The translations under genes were made by a program, and so were the position numbers. The notes below the pieces were generated by a model. It ran no database searches. It was given only the letters and a program-made list of their open reading frames with translations, and was not told where the DNA came from. This document shows, in pieces, positions 1 to 9,090 of a stretch of 49,072 nucleotides of DNA (the stretch's first letter is position 1; every line of letters starts with the position of its first letter). The DNA comes from Clostridiales bacterium UBA2432 (GTDB lineage Bacteria; Bacillota; Clostridia; Lachnospirales; Vallitaleaceae): NCBI GenBank assembly GCA_002342805.1, contig DDQW01000091.1:27774-76845 (forward strand), read 5' to 3'.

Positions 1-30
1 GTCGTCTCCTTCTTATTTATACATGCATGC

Positions 31-957
31 CTATTTGAGAATATCTAAGTTATTAAATAAAGCAAGAATTTCTTCCCGTGATTTCGCAGGTGTCTTTCCC
101 TCATATTTTTTAAATACACTGGAAAAATAATTTTCATTATTAAAGCCAACCATTTCTGATATGTCAATCAAGTTAAGATCAACTTCCAAAAAAAGTTTCT
201 TTGCTTGACGTATTCTGTATTTGTTTAAATAGTCCGTCACTTTTTCGCCATTTTCTTTCTTAAATACACGATAAGCGTATTCTGGATTTAATTCAATCTC
301 CCTACAGATATCTTCTGCCGTAAGCTTTTGATAATAATTATGATTGATAAAATTTTTCATAGCATCACTTATATAATGGCCTGTCGCATTCATATTATTA
401 TTGGTTAAACTAAAGACCTGCTTTAAAATACCCAACATATATATTTTGGCAACAATCTGCCAATAAGGCTCTTTACTCACATAAGATTTCACGATTTTTC
501 TGAATAAGTACTCTACTTCACTCTCATGCGGAATCTGCACATAATTGGGCAACTGGTATCCTCCTGTAAATATAGGATTCGTTCGTATATGGTCTTTGTG
601 AGTGAGCTGGTGTCCAAAAAGGGTTAAATAGGTTTCTGCATTTTGATAATAATCATAAATCCAATCCTTATCTTCAAAATAAAAAAAGTCACAATGAAAC
701 CAATAGAACTCACCTGATGTGTCCTCATCAAACCATAACTCATGAGGCGTATCCGGCGTTATAATTAGCAAGTCTCCTTTTTTGATTTTGTATTGTTGCT
801 TTCCAATGATTGCATTTGCCGTTCCTTTAAAACAATACATAAATTGATGGTCATAGATTCTTCGCACACGATTGCGCCAAGCATCTCTATGTTGAAGGCC
901 TGCTTCTCTAATAAATGGGCATAATTCATCAAATGAAAATTCTGTTCGTCTATTCAC
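31..957 (-). CDS. AraC family transcriptional regulator (cupin plus HTH)
   Basis: A 308-residue one-component regulator. The N-terminal ~150 residues resemble an AraC sugar-sensing cupin (motif KKGDLLIITPDTPHELWF). The last ~100 residues hold two helix-turn-helix units (LTAEDICREIELNPEYAYRVF and IDISEMVGFNNENYFSSVFKKY), ending in the GKTPAKSREE tail typical of the family. The start is GTG behind AGAGGTG and overlaps the last 8 bases of the upstream exporter gene, so translation is probably coupled. It is the last visible gene of the sugar operon whose first gene starts at 10329. By position it is probably the operon's own activator, sensing a sugar imported or released by the operon; that role is inferred. 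Confidence 0.88.
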   Translation of the reverse strand: MNRRTEFSFDELCPFIREAGLQHRDAWRNRVRRIYDHQFMYCFKGTANAIIGKQQYKIKKGDLLIITPDTPHELWFDEDTSGEFYWFHCDFFYFEDKDWIYDYYQNAETYLTLFGHQLTHKDHIRTNPIFTGGYQLPNYVQIPHESEVEYLFRKIVKSYVSKEPYWQIVAKIYMLGILKQVFSLTNNNMNATGHYISDAMKNFINHNYYQKLTAEDICREIELNPEYAYRVFKKENGEKVTDYLNKYRIRQAKKLFLEVDLNLIDISEMVGFNNENYFSSVFKKYEGKTPAKSREEILALFNNLDILK

Positions 958-1855
958 TCTGCACCTCTTGAACTTGTCTAACCTTATTTTTTAGTTTTAC
1001 TTCAGTTAAAATAACTGCTGTTAAAATAATCGTTCCACCAATAATTACTCTTGTCGTTAATGCTTCAAATCCAAAAATAATGGAAAACAAGGTTCCAAAA
1101 AGACTTTCCATAGACATTATAATACCGGCTTTAGATGCTGTAGTTTGTTTTTGTGCACTCGTTTGTAAAAAATAACATAGGCAGGTACTAAAAAAACCTA
1201 AGTAGATGACCGCAGGCAATCCTATCGTATAATCCACCTGATAAAAATTCCTTGGATTTTCAAGGATTAATCCAATTAGAGATAAAATGCCGGCTACCGA
1301 TATTTGCACAAAAGCAATCGTCATAGCTTTGCTCTCACTTACTGCTATTCCTAAGTAGGCAATATGAAGCGCAAATAAAATCGCACAGATCATCACATAT
1401 AAATCTCCCAGATTTAAAGAGATTGACCCTTCCGGAGAAACCGTCAAGACGGCCACTCCAAAAAAAGTAATCACTGCCAAAATAACTGTTTTTATTTTTG
1501 GCTTAGTTTTGGTAAGTGCCCACACAATAAAGGGAACAATCACAACATTGGTCGCTGTAATGAATGCACTATTTGAGACAGTTGTCATACTTTGTCCGAT
1601 TGTTTGGGAGAAAAAAGCAAAGAAAAGAATAACCCCTGCAATTCCACCACGAACCCATTCTTTTTTTGTGATTTCCTTTAACTTATTCTTCATAAACATC
1701 AGCAATGCTAATGCTGCAATAGGAAAACGGAAAGCCATAATAATCATAGGTGACATCCCTGACCCAATGGCGTATTCTGTTGCAATAAATCCGCTACCCC
1801 AAATCATCGCCACCAGTAATAACATCATATCTGCCTTAAATCGAAAATTTTTCAT
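950..1855 (-). CDS. EamA/DMT family transporter, about ten membrane helices
   Basis: A 301-residue polytopic membrane protein of the drug/metabolite transporter superfamily, with two repeated EamA halves. The N-terminal stretch MMLLVAMIWGSGFIATEYAI is a family signature and a second EamA half fills the C-terminus. I chose the ATG at 1855 because it follows GAAAGGGC at proper spacing. An in-frame ATG at 1888 would overlap the upstream GH65 gene. These proteins usually export small metabolites such as amino acids or nucleosides; the substrate cannot be read from the sequence. It sits between the glycosidase genes and the araC-type gene, so it is probably co-transcribed with them. Confidence 0.86.
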   Translation of the reverse strand: MKNFRFKADMMLLLVAMIWGSGFIATEYAIGSGMSPMIIMAFRFPIAALALLMFMKNKLKEITKKEWVRGGIAGVILFFAFFSQTIGQSMTTVSNSAFITATNVVIVPFIVWALTKTKPKIKTVILAVITFFGVAVLTVSPEGSISLNLGDLYVMICAILFALHIAYLGIAVSESKAMTIAFVQISVAGILSLIGLILENPRNFYQVDYTIGLPAVIYLGFFSTCLCYFLQTSAQKQTTASKAGIIMSMESLFGTLFSIIFGFEALTTRVIIGGTIILTAVILTEVKLKNKVRQVQEVQSE

Positions 1856-1865
1856 CTTAGCCCTT

Positions 1866-4178
1866 TCATATTTTGTACGTTTTCTCATTAACTTTATAGG
1901 TTATTTTTTTATCTATAGACTCCGCTTTAATGATAACATCTTCATGCGTAATTCTTATATGCAAAGGTACTTGTTCCCAAATGATGGAAAACTCAATATA
2001 GTCCCAATGTTTAGGAAGCCTTGGATTAAAGGTGAGAATACCCTCACGATCAACTGACATTCCTCCGTAGCCTAGGGTTACCGATTGCCAAGTTCCTCCT
2101 GTTGAAGCTGCATGAATTCCTTCTCTTGTATTTCCTTGGTTATCATAAAGATCAACATAAGCAGAACGTTCTAGATAATCATAGGCATGTTGTTCCTTTC
2201 CAACACGTAAGCCCATCATACAATGGATACTAGGACTTAAGGAAGAACGATGTAAAGTACGTTGTTCATAATACTCATAATTGACTTTTTGTGTTTCTTT
2301 GTCGAACTCATTCTCCAGCAAAAACATCAGCATAACAACATCAGCCTGCTTTAATATACAGGTCTGACTCCGCTTAATACCTTTTAAGGCATCGGGTAAC
2401 AAGGGCATATTATTGGCATCCCACTCATGAATAATGGCATGTTTCAAATCAAAATAACCTTCAAACTGTTCAATCAAACCACTGGTATTATTCAAATAAA
2501 TTTTTTCGCTGATAGCATACCATTGTTCATATTCTGATTCTGTCATTTGAATTTTTTTAAGTAAGGCATAATATACTTGAGATTCATCTTGTTTGTAACG
2601 TGTCAGGTATTCTAATGCCTTACGGATATTCCACTTTGCTAGATGATTGGTGTAGGCATTATTATCGACCGGTTCATGCCACTCATCGGGCCCGGTCACT
2701 TGATTAATCTCATAGTGGTCTTTTGTCGCACTATACTCTAAACGAGAAATCCAAAATCTTGCCGTTTCCACTATAATCTCAAGCCCTTTTTCTTTAAGAA
2801 AAGCTTCATCTTTGGTAAAACGATAATATCGGTCAACGCCAAATGCGACGGCAGCCGTCACATGATGCTCATAGTCCGCTACATAACACCGATAACAAGA
2901 TCCGTCCGGTTCCACCGTCCAAGCCGGACACTCTTCATCTCCTGTATCTGCAGATTCCCATGGATACTTTGCACCTGCATATCCGTTAAGCTTGGCATTT
3001 TCTCGCGCCTTATCAATCAAGTTATATCGGTAAGTCACCAGATTTTTTGCAACACCCGGGAAAACATAAGTGAAAAAGGGTAGTATGAAAAGTTCTGTAT
3101 CCCAAAAAGCATGTCCACCATATTCTTCACCATGCATGAGTTTTGCGCCGATATTCGTTCGGTCATCATCCATACTCGGAGTACTCATTAACTGAAAAAT
3201 ATTAAATCGAAGGGCGTGCTGCAACTTATCATCGCCCTTGATAACAAGGTCTGCCCTCGTCCATAGACGCTTATACTCTGCTTGGTGCACTTCAAATTCA
3301 TTGTCAAAACCGCGCTCTAGAGCTTGCCGTAAATCATGGCTTGCATCATAAACGACAGCATCACTATCACGCCCTGTACGTATGCTTGCATATTTTTCAA
3401 TCATAATTGTCTGCTTTTCTTTTACTTGTGCATCAATAAACTCACAGGCAACTTCACCGTATCGTCTGAATTTTCTGCTTTTTAAGATATTATTTCCTGC
3501 CATATCATAAACGGCAACCGCTGTTGTTGTTGCAATGGGTAATTTGAAGTCCCGTGTTTGACTAAGTATGCTAGCGCCAAATTCATCAATAGGCTCTACT
3601 TCTAATGTCTCTAAATGTTTAACTCTAAATCTTGGGAAGTCCATAAAATTGGTTACACTTGCATCAATAATGTTTTCAAATTCAAAAAGCCCTTGGTAAT
3701 TTATTGGTGTCAAATAAATGCGTAATAAACCAAGATTATTATGACCACGACTAAGAAATTTTATAAGCTCGACCTTTGTTTTTCGTCCATCATGAGCTGT
3801 TGTCACGTAGTGTTTAGCTAAAAAACCCTTTTTCATATCTAAGACGCGAATATATTCATCTAAGGATTGGCCACTTTCAATGCCAATCGGGTCGCGTTTG
3901 TAATACATCTTAAGCTTTGTCCAATCCGGAGTATTGCATAATTCTCTCTGAAATGCCTCGGATTTATCAAAAACACCGTGAATATAATTGGCCGGAAGGG
4001 ACGAACGCACATCACCTTCTTCATGACTGGCCCGATTACCCATATAACCACTAGCTAAGCCAAAGATAGATTCATAGGCCAAATTTTTCTGTGCGTCATA
4101 GCCATCTTCGATAACCAGCCATTCATCCTCAGATAAATAAGAGGCTACTTCTTCTGAAAACAAGTCTCTTTTGAACAT
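1866..4178 (-). CDS. GH65 family alpha-glucoside phosphorylase
   Basis: A 770-residue cytoplasmic enzyme of glycoside hydrolase family 65, which includes maltose, trehalose, kojibiose and nigerose phosphorylases. Visible signatures are FGLASGYMGNRASHEEG near the N-terminus, AFWDTELFILPFF at about residue 395, the catalytic-acid motif TGPDEWHEPVDNNAY at about residue 498, and ILKQADVVMLMFLL near 625. Length is normal and no disruption is seen. Family members use phosphate to split an alpha-glucosidic bond, giving beta-glucose 1-phosphate and the acceptor sugar. It starts 3 bases after the GH2 beta-galactosidase, so both probably act on the same imported oligosaccharide or on related ones. Acceptor specificity is unknown; kojibiose, nigerose or glucosyl-rhamnose are possibilities from clostridial relatives. 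Confidence 0.92.
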   Translation of the reverse strand: MFKRDLFSEEVASYLSEDEWLVIEDGYDAQKNLAYESIFGLASGYMGNRASHEEGDVRSSLPANYIHGVFDKSEAFQRELCNTPDWTKLKMYYKRDPIGIESGQSLDEYIRVLDMKKGFLAKHYVTTAHDGRKTKVELIKFLSRGHNNLGLLRIYLTPINYQGLFEFENIIDASVTNFMDFPRFRVKHLETLEVEPIDEFGASILSQTRDFKLPIATTTAVAVYDMAGNNILKSRKFRRYGEVACEFIDAQVKEKQTIMIEKYASIRTGRDSDAVVYDASHDLRQALERGFDNEFEVHQAEYKRLWTRADLVIKGDDKLQHALRFNIFQLMSTPSMDDDRTNIGAKLMHGEEYGGHAFWDTELFILPFFTYVFPGVAKNLVTYRYNLIDKARENAKLNGYAGAKYPWESADTGDEECPAWTVEPDGSCYRCYVADYEHHVTAAVAFGVDRYYRFTKDEAFLKEKGLEIIVETARFWISRLEYSATKDHYEINQVTGPDEWHEPVDNNAYTNHLAKWNIRKALEYLTRYKQDESQVYYALLKKIQMTESEYEQWYAISEKIYLNNTSGLIEQFEGYFDLKHAIIHEWDANNMPLLPDALKGIKRSQTCILKQADVVMLMFLLENEFDKETQKVNYEYYEQRTLHRSSLSPSIHCMMGLRVGKEQHAYDYLERSAYVDLYDNQGNTREGIHAASTGGTWQSVTLGYGGMSVDREGILTFNPRLPKHWDYIEFSIIWEQVPLHIRITHEDVIIKAESIDKKITYKVNEKTYKI

Positions 4179-4181
4179 AAT

Positions 4182-7100
4182 TTACCTCGATTCCTCTATT
4201 CTATATGCTAACAGTTTAGACGCTTCTATAATTTCATTCTCCACATCAACACAGCCTTTAGTTAACGCAAAGGGTTTTATAACTAGGTCAAATGTAAAGT
4301 TCTTTGTTATAGCCTTGTATTGGTTCATCCGATCCGGACCACAGCTTTGGCTTCCAAGTCCTGAATTAATCATATCGCAATTGACAATCAAATTCGAGGC
4401 TTTTTTAAGATCTGCCTGATGCTTCGCTCGGTTTAATTCAATATCTGTCGTATCTCGAACGCTAAAATCCATGTTCTCGCTGGCAAACTGAATTCCACCC
4501 TTTTCACCCGATAAAGATGCCCAGCTAACATTGGTACGATTTCCATTTTCTTGAGGAACCATATAAGGAAAGCTTAATTGCTCATAAGGCATTGAATAAA
4601 CACCTGCATATGCATTTTCCCTGCTGTCGCGATAACATTCCCCAGGGCCTTCACCCTTATAGGTCACATTGGAAAAACTTTTTGAAGCTTCTAATTGTAG
4701 GCCAATTTTCGGCAGATGCTTAGGTGCAGGGCCCACAAATACACCGGACCATTCTAATCGAATATATCCATCTTGGGAAATATGATAGGTTAAATTCGTA
4801 TTACATCCCCAACTAAGTCCGCGTGCACCTACACGCCCATGTACATCCACTTGTACTTCACAATCCGATTGTTGGTATTTTATTGAGTATACATTCATTG
4901 TCATCGCATGTAAATGCTGAAGTTCCCAATTTTCTTCATTTTTTACATCATTATCCGTATAAGCTCTAAAAAAGTTAACTTTAGGACCTTTCTCTATTTG
5001 TCTTACGCCATTCATAATTAAGTTCTGAATATATCCATCTTGTTTTGATATGCTAAGTTCAAATGTTTTTCCAATCACCTTTAATATACCGTTTTTTTCT
5101 TCAACATCAAGGGATTCTTTAATTCCAATTATTTCTTGAACCGTTTCCTTCAAGCTAAGGACATGATGCCCAAGGACTGTGCCCTCTGACCATCCGTTCA
5201 TAGGCTGTCTAAATGTAAATTCAAGATGAAGATATGCTTGCATTTCTGATTCATAAGCTAATAGTTCTCCAGGGATATGCACAAATCCTTCTTCTTGGGG
5301 CCCAATTATAGGCATCGCTTCTGTTAAGCTAAGAACTTGTTCATGATTATGTAACAATTTATAGGTAATATCAATCATAGAAGTATCTATAAAATCAAAT
5401 CGGTTTTTCACACCTACTTTTGCTTCTCGAACATCCCAGCTTGTGACCTGTATATGCTCAATCAACTTGGCATATTCTTCCAATCCTGGCGTTGGTTGAT
5501 TATTGGCCATAACCATACCGTCCATACAGAAATTTCCGTTGTGAAAATCTTCTCCAAACTCTCCTCCAAAAAGAAAACGTTCTATTCCACATTCATCTTT
5601 TTGATATACCCCTTGGTCTTTAAACTCCCAAATAAAGAAGCCTTGTATTCTGTTGGATTTTTCCATCAGTTCTACATATTCTTTTAAGCTCCCCGGTCCA
5701 TTACCCATGGCATGTCCGAATTCACATAGGATATGGGGTTTCTTAATGTCTTCCCTATCCAATTCGTAGAGCTTACCTACACTTGAATACATTGTACTCG
5801 ATACATCAACAGACTCATTATAAGCATCACCTTCATAATGGACCGGTCTTGATGGTTCATGCTTCTTGCACCATTCATACATGGCCTTAAAATTCACACC
5901 ATACGCCGATTCATTTCCTAATGACCACATAACAACACATGCATGATTCCGATCACGCTCAACCATTCTCTCAACTCGATCAATATATGCATCCTGGTAT
6001 ATTGGGTCATCACACATGAGCGTGTCTGTTTTGACCACTTCTAAACCATGACTTTCAAGGTCTGCCTCATCTATCACATAAATACCCAAGGCGTTACATA
6101 GATCATAAAAAAACGGATTATTGGGATAATGGGATGTTCGAATGGCATTCATATGGTAGTCTTTTATTAATTGAAGCTCTGCTAAAGTCTCCTCATAGGT
6201 AATAGCACGTCCTGACCATGCACTATATTCATGGCGGTTAATCCCTTTTAGCATGAACCTTTTACCATTCAGCCGCAAATCGCCTTCCACAATTTCAAGA
6301 TGTCTAAATCCGACACGTTGGGGAACAACTTCACAAATACTGCCGGTATGATCTCTTAGCGTAAAAACGAGGGTATACAGCTTAGGCGTTTCACTGGTCC
6401 ATGGTAAGATTTCTTCTATTGCGATAGGTCCTTTTAATGGCACTTCTTGAATCTCTTTATGGAGTTTATCCTCATCATAAATCCTTAAGGATAGTTGTCC
6501 TTGCCCTTCAATACTGATATTCGTATTCAAATAGCCTGTTTGTGTTTTCCAATCGTAATCCGGATCCAATATTAAATTCTCAATAAAACATGGTTTACGT
6601 TCAATTAAATATACATCTCGTATTATGCCACCTAGCCACCACATATCTTGAGCTTCCAAATAAGATCCGTCACAATATTGATATACAATCACGTGAATAT
6701 CATTTTCACCCACACGTAGTGCTTTACTAATATCAAATTCACTGGGATATCGACTTCCCTGAGAGTATCCAATCAATTGTCCGTTAATATATACATGAAA
6801 GGCACTTTCAACCCCTTCAAAGCGAATGGCAAGCCTATCCGGTTTTTGTGCTAATGTAAACGTCCTATGATAAAGGCCTGTCTCATTTTGATTTCCCGAT
6901 ACATAAGGGACATCTACAGGAAAATCATACCACATATCTGTATAGACAAACTTTCCATGACCTTCAAACTGCCAGTTTTTAGGAACTTGAATCGTGTCAT
7001 AATCTTTAAGTTCACTCAATCGATCCAAATCGATGAGAACCGGCGATTCATACCATTTAAAATCCCATTCTCCATTTAACATCTTGACTCGCTTCGAATA

Positions 7101-7241
7101 TGCCTTGTCATACTTTAACGCTTTTTCTTCATTTTCATATGGGTAAAAATGTACGCGACTCTTCTCTCTGTTTCTTGATAAAACTTTATAATTATTCCAA
7201 TCATTATCATTTATGTTTAATATACTTTTTTCTCGTATCAT
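4182..7241 (-). CDS. GH2 beta-galactosidase, LacZ type
   Basis: A 1019-residue enzyme, the size of E. coli LacZ. Domains in order: sugar-binding jelly roll (residues ~50-220), immunoglobulin-like domain, TIM barrel (~330-620), and a C-terminal beta-galactosidase small-chain domain (~740-1010). The acid/base glutamate lies in MWSLGNESAYG at about residue 441 and the nucleophile in ILCEFGHAMGNGPG at about 507. Both match LacZ spacing. There is no signal peptide, so it works in the cytoplasm on imported sugar. It lies 47 bases after the second permease gene and 3 bases before GH65. Pairing with a GH65 phosphorylase rather than a kinase/transferase Leloir set suggests the natural substrate may be more complex than lactose. 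Confidence 0.94.
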   Translation of the reverse strand: MIREKSILNINDNDWNNYKVLSRNREKSRVHFYPYENEEKALKYDKAYSKRVKMLNGEWDFKWYESPVLIDLDRLSELKDYDTIQVPKNWQFEGHGKFVYTDMWYDFPVDVPYVSGNQNETGLYHRTFTLAQKPDRLAIRFEGVESAFHVYINGQLIGYSQGSRYPSEFDISKALRVGENDIHVIVYQYCDGSYLEAQDMWWLGGIIRDVYLIERKPCFIENLILDPDYDWKTQTGYLNTNISIEGQGQLSLRIYDEDKLHKEIQEVPLKGPIAIEEILPWTSETPKLYTLVFTLRDHTGSICEVVPQRVGFRHLEIVEGDLRLNGKRFMLKGINRHEYSAWSGRAITYEETLAELQLIKDYHMNAIRTSHYPNNPFFYDLCNALGIYVIDEADLESHGLEVVKTDTLMCDDPIYQDAYIDRVERMVERDRNHACVVMWSLGNESAYGVNFKAMYEWCKKHEPSRPVHYEGDAYNESVDVSSTMYSSVGKLYELDREDIKKPHILCEFGHAMGNGPGSLKEYVELMEKSNRIQGFFIWEFKDQGVYQKDECGIERFLFGGEFGEDFHNGNFCMDGMVMANNQPTPGLEEYAKLIEHIQVTSWDVREAKVGVKNRFDFIDTSMIDITYKLLHNHEQVLSLTEAMPIIGPQEEGFVHIPGELLAYESEMQAYLHLEFTFRQPMNGWSEGTVLGHHVLSLKETVQEIIGIKESLDVEEKNGILKVIGKTFELSISKQDGYIQNLIMNGVRQIEKGPKVNFFRAYTDNDVKNEENWELQHLHAMTMNVYSIKYQQSDCEVQVDVHGRVGARGLSWGCNTNLTYHISQDGYIRLEWSGVFVGPAPKHLPKIGLQLEASKSFSNVTYKGEGPGECYRDSRENAYAGVYSMPYEQLSFPYMVPQENGNRTNVSWASLSGEKGGIQFASENMDFSVRDTTDIELNRAKHQADLKKASNLIVNCDMINSGLGSQSCGPDRMNQYKAITKNFTFDLVIKPFALTKGCVDVENEIIEASKLLAYRIEESR

Positions 7242-7288
7242 GTTTATTCACCTTAAGTCTCTCTATATATTCTCATATCATTCCTACA

Positions 7289-8113
7289 TTATTTAATCCC
7301 TGACATTGATACACCTTCTACAAATCGTTTTTGGAAGAATAGATAAATAATTAACACCGGCAAAATAGTCACCGCTGTCGCAGCAAACAAACCACCATAG
7401 TTCACCGTGTTTTGTCCACTAAACATATTTAAGGCCACGGCCAAAGGCATTTTATCCTTAGTATTTAAGACTAAGTATGGCCAAAGAAAATCTTCCCAGT
7501 TCCACAAGAATAAAAATATGGCCAAGGCTGAGATCATATTCACTGACAAGGGCACCGCAATTTTATGAAAAATCGTAAATTCCCTTGCACCATCAATACG
7601 GGCTGCATCAATTAATTCATTGGGTATTCCACTGATCATATACTGTCGCATCATAAAAATACCAAAAGATGAGTATAATGTCGGTAAAATAATAGCCCAA
7701 TATGAGTCGATTAAATTCGCTGTATTTATCATCTGATACAAAGGAATAACCATAATCAAATAAGGCACCATCATGGTAAATAATATGATGGAAAAAACGA
7801 GTTTTTTTCCTTTAAAATCAAATTTTGCCAATACATAACCACATAATAAACTTGTATAAATTCCTATTGCCGTTTTTACTGTTGCCAGGAAGATAGAATT
7901 CATAAAGTATCTTGCAATATTAAAACTTTCAAATATATCAAAATAATTTTCAATCGTCCAAAGATGTGGAAAAAAGGTTGTTGGAACCGATGTAATCTCC
8001 TTACTCGTCTTAAAAGTTGATAACATCAACCACAAAAATGGCAAAAACATAATTAAACCACCAAGAATCAAGAATCCTTTTAGTACATATGAACTTATTT
8101 TTTCTATTTTCAT
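7289..8113 (-). CDS. Sugar ABC transporter permease, MalG type
   Basis: A 274-residue inner-membrane permease with about six helices. The cytoplasmic EAA loop that docks the ATPase is visible as DAARIDGAREFTIFHKIAVPL at about residues 175-195, and the C-terminal tail ends in FVEGVSMSGIK, typical of MalG/AraQ permeases. The start overlaps the stop of the partner permease by 4 bases (ATGA), which indicates translational coupling. No ATP-binding subunit is encoded in the operon. Firmicutes commonly share one MsmX/UgpC-type ATPase among several such importers, so that subunit is probably encoded elsewhere. Confidence 0.93.
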   Translation of the reverse strand: MKIEKISSYVLKGFLILGGLIMFLPFLWLMLSTFKTSKEITSVPTTFFPHLWTIENYFDIFESFNIARYFMNSIFLATVKTAIGIYTSLLCGYVLAKFDFKGKKLVFSIILFTMMVPYLIMVIPLYQMINTANLIDSYWAIILPTLYSSFGIFMMRQYMISGIPNELIDAARIDGAREFTIFHKIAVPLSVNMISALAIFLFLWNWEDFLWPYLVLNTKDKMPLAVALNMFSGQNTVNYGGLFAATAVTILPVLIIYLFFQKRFVEGVSMSGIK

Positions 8114-9006
8114 GATTCATCACCTCGAGACAATACTTTTAATTGGATTGCAGTAATCAACAATATAATGATAAATAGAATAACAGATAGGGCCGATGCA
8201 TATCCAAATCGATAATTCTCAAATGCTTCATTATAAATCATATAGGAAATAACATAGGTTGCCGTTCCCGGCCCACCTTCTGTCATCACAAATATTTGTA
8301 CAAAAGATTGGAAGTAAGAGATTAACGACGTAATTACAATAAAAATAATTGTGGGCTTTAACATGGGCACTGTGATGTGTCGAAAACTTTTATATCCATT
8401 CGCTCCATCAATACTGGCTGCTTCATAGAGGCTCTTAGGAATATTCATCAGCGCCGCCATAAAGATAACAACAGCATACCCAACATCTTTCCATGCTGTC
8501 ATAAAGATTACCGCCGGCATGGCCAATGTCTTGTCCATCAGCCAGTTTTTGCCTACAATACCAAATGCTGCCAAAATCATATTCAACAATCCGACCCTTG
8601 GATGATATACCCATTCCCAGACCATAGAAACCGCTACAATGGGCATGATCACAGGTAAAAAATATAAGCTCCGAAGAATACCGTCATTCTTTTTCATGGC
8701 ATAAAGACCTGCTGCAATCACTAATCCAAGTCCTGTTCGAAGTATAATCAAAGAAGAACTGAAAACAAGTGTGTTTTTAAGAGAAATCTTAAATAAGCTA
8801 GAACTTAGAATCGATATATAATTTTCAATGCCTATAAAATCCATAGTTCCTTGTAATGGATTCCAGTTACTGAAACTACCGATAATTCCATATCCCAAGG
8901 GTATAAAAAAGAATATAATATTAAAGATAATAAATCCTGACATTGCTACAAATACGATTAATTTTTTTTGATCATCGAATAGATGATGTTTTATTTTTCC
9001 AATCAT
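8110..9006 (-). CDS. Sugar ABC transporter permease, MalF/UgpA type
   Basis: A 298-residue permease with about six membrane helices, pairing with the MalG-type protein encoded next. The EAA docking loop reads EAASIDGANGYKSFRHITVPM at about residues 195-215, followed by the usual LKPT. The start is ATG behind AAGGAAGAG. An 84-base gap containing a perfect 12-bp stem-loop separates it from the binding-protein gene. This arrangement usually allows the binding protein to be made in excess of the permeases. Confidence 0.93.
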   Translation of the reverse strand: MIGKIKHHLFDDQKKLIVFVAMSGFIIFNIIFFFIPLGYGIIGSFSNWNPLQGTMDFIGIENYISILSSSLFKISLKNTLVFSSSLIILRTGLGLVIAAGLYAMKKNDGILRSLYFLPVIMPIVAVSMVWEWVYHPRVGLLNMILAAFGIVGKNWLMDKTLAMPAVIFMTAWKDVGYAVVIFMAALMNIPKSLYEAASIDGANGYKSFRHITVPMLKPTIIFIVITSLISYFQSFVQIFVMTEGGPGTATYVISYMIYNEAFENYRFGYASALSVILFIIILLITAIQLKVLSRGDES

Positions 9007-9031
9007 CGCGCTCTTCCTTTTCTACTAAGAA

Positions 9032-9075
9032 AAGACAATAAGACACCTACAAACTTCACGATATCTTATTGTCTT
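9032..9075 (-). promoter_or_regulatory. Intercistronic stem-loop between binding-protein and permease genes
   Basis: AAGACAATAAGA at 9032-9043 is a perfect 12-bp inverted repeat of TCTTATTGTCTT at 9064-9075, with a 20-base loop. In the transcript direction (minus) it is followed by TTTTC, a short U-rich stretch. It lies just after the stop of the solute-binding protein gene and before the permease start. It could be a partial terminator or an mRNA 3'-end stabiliser; both would raise binding protein over permease. Confidence 0.7.
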
Positions 9076-9090
9076 ATAATTTAGTAAGCC

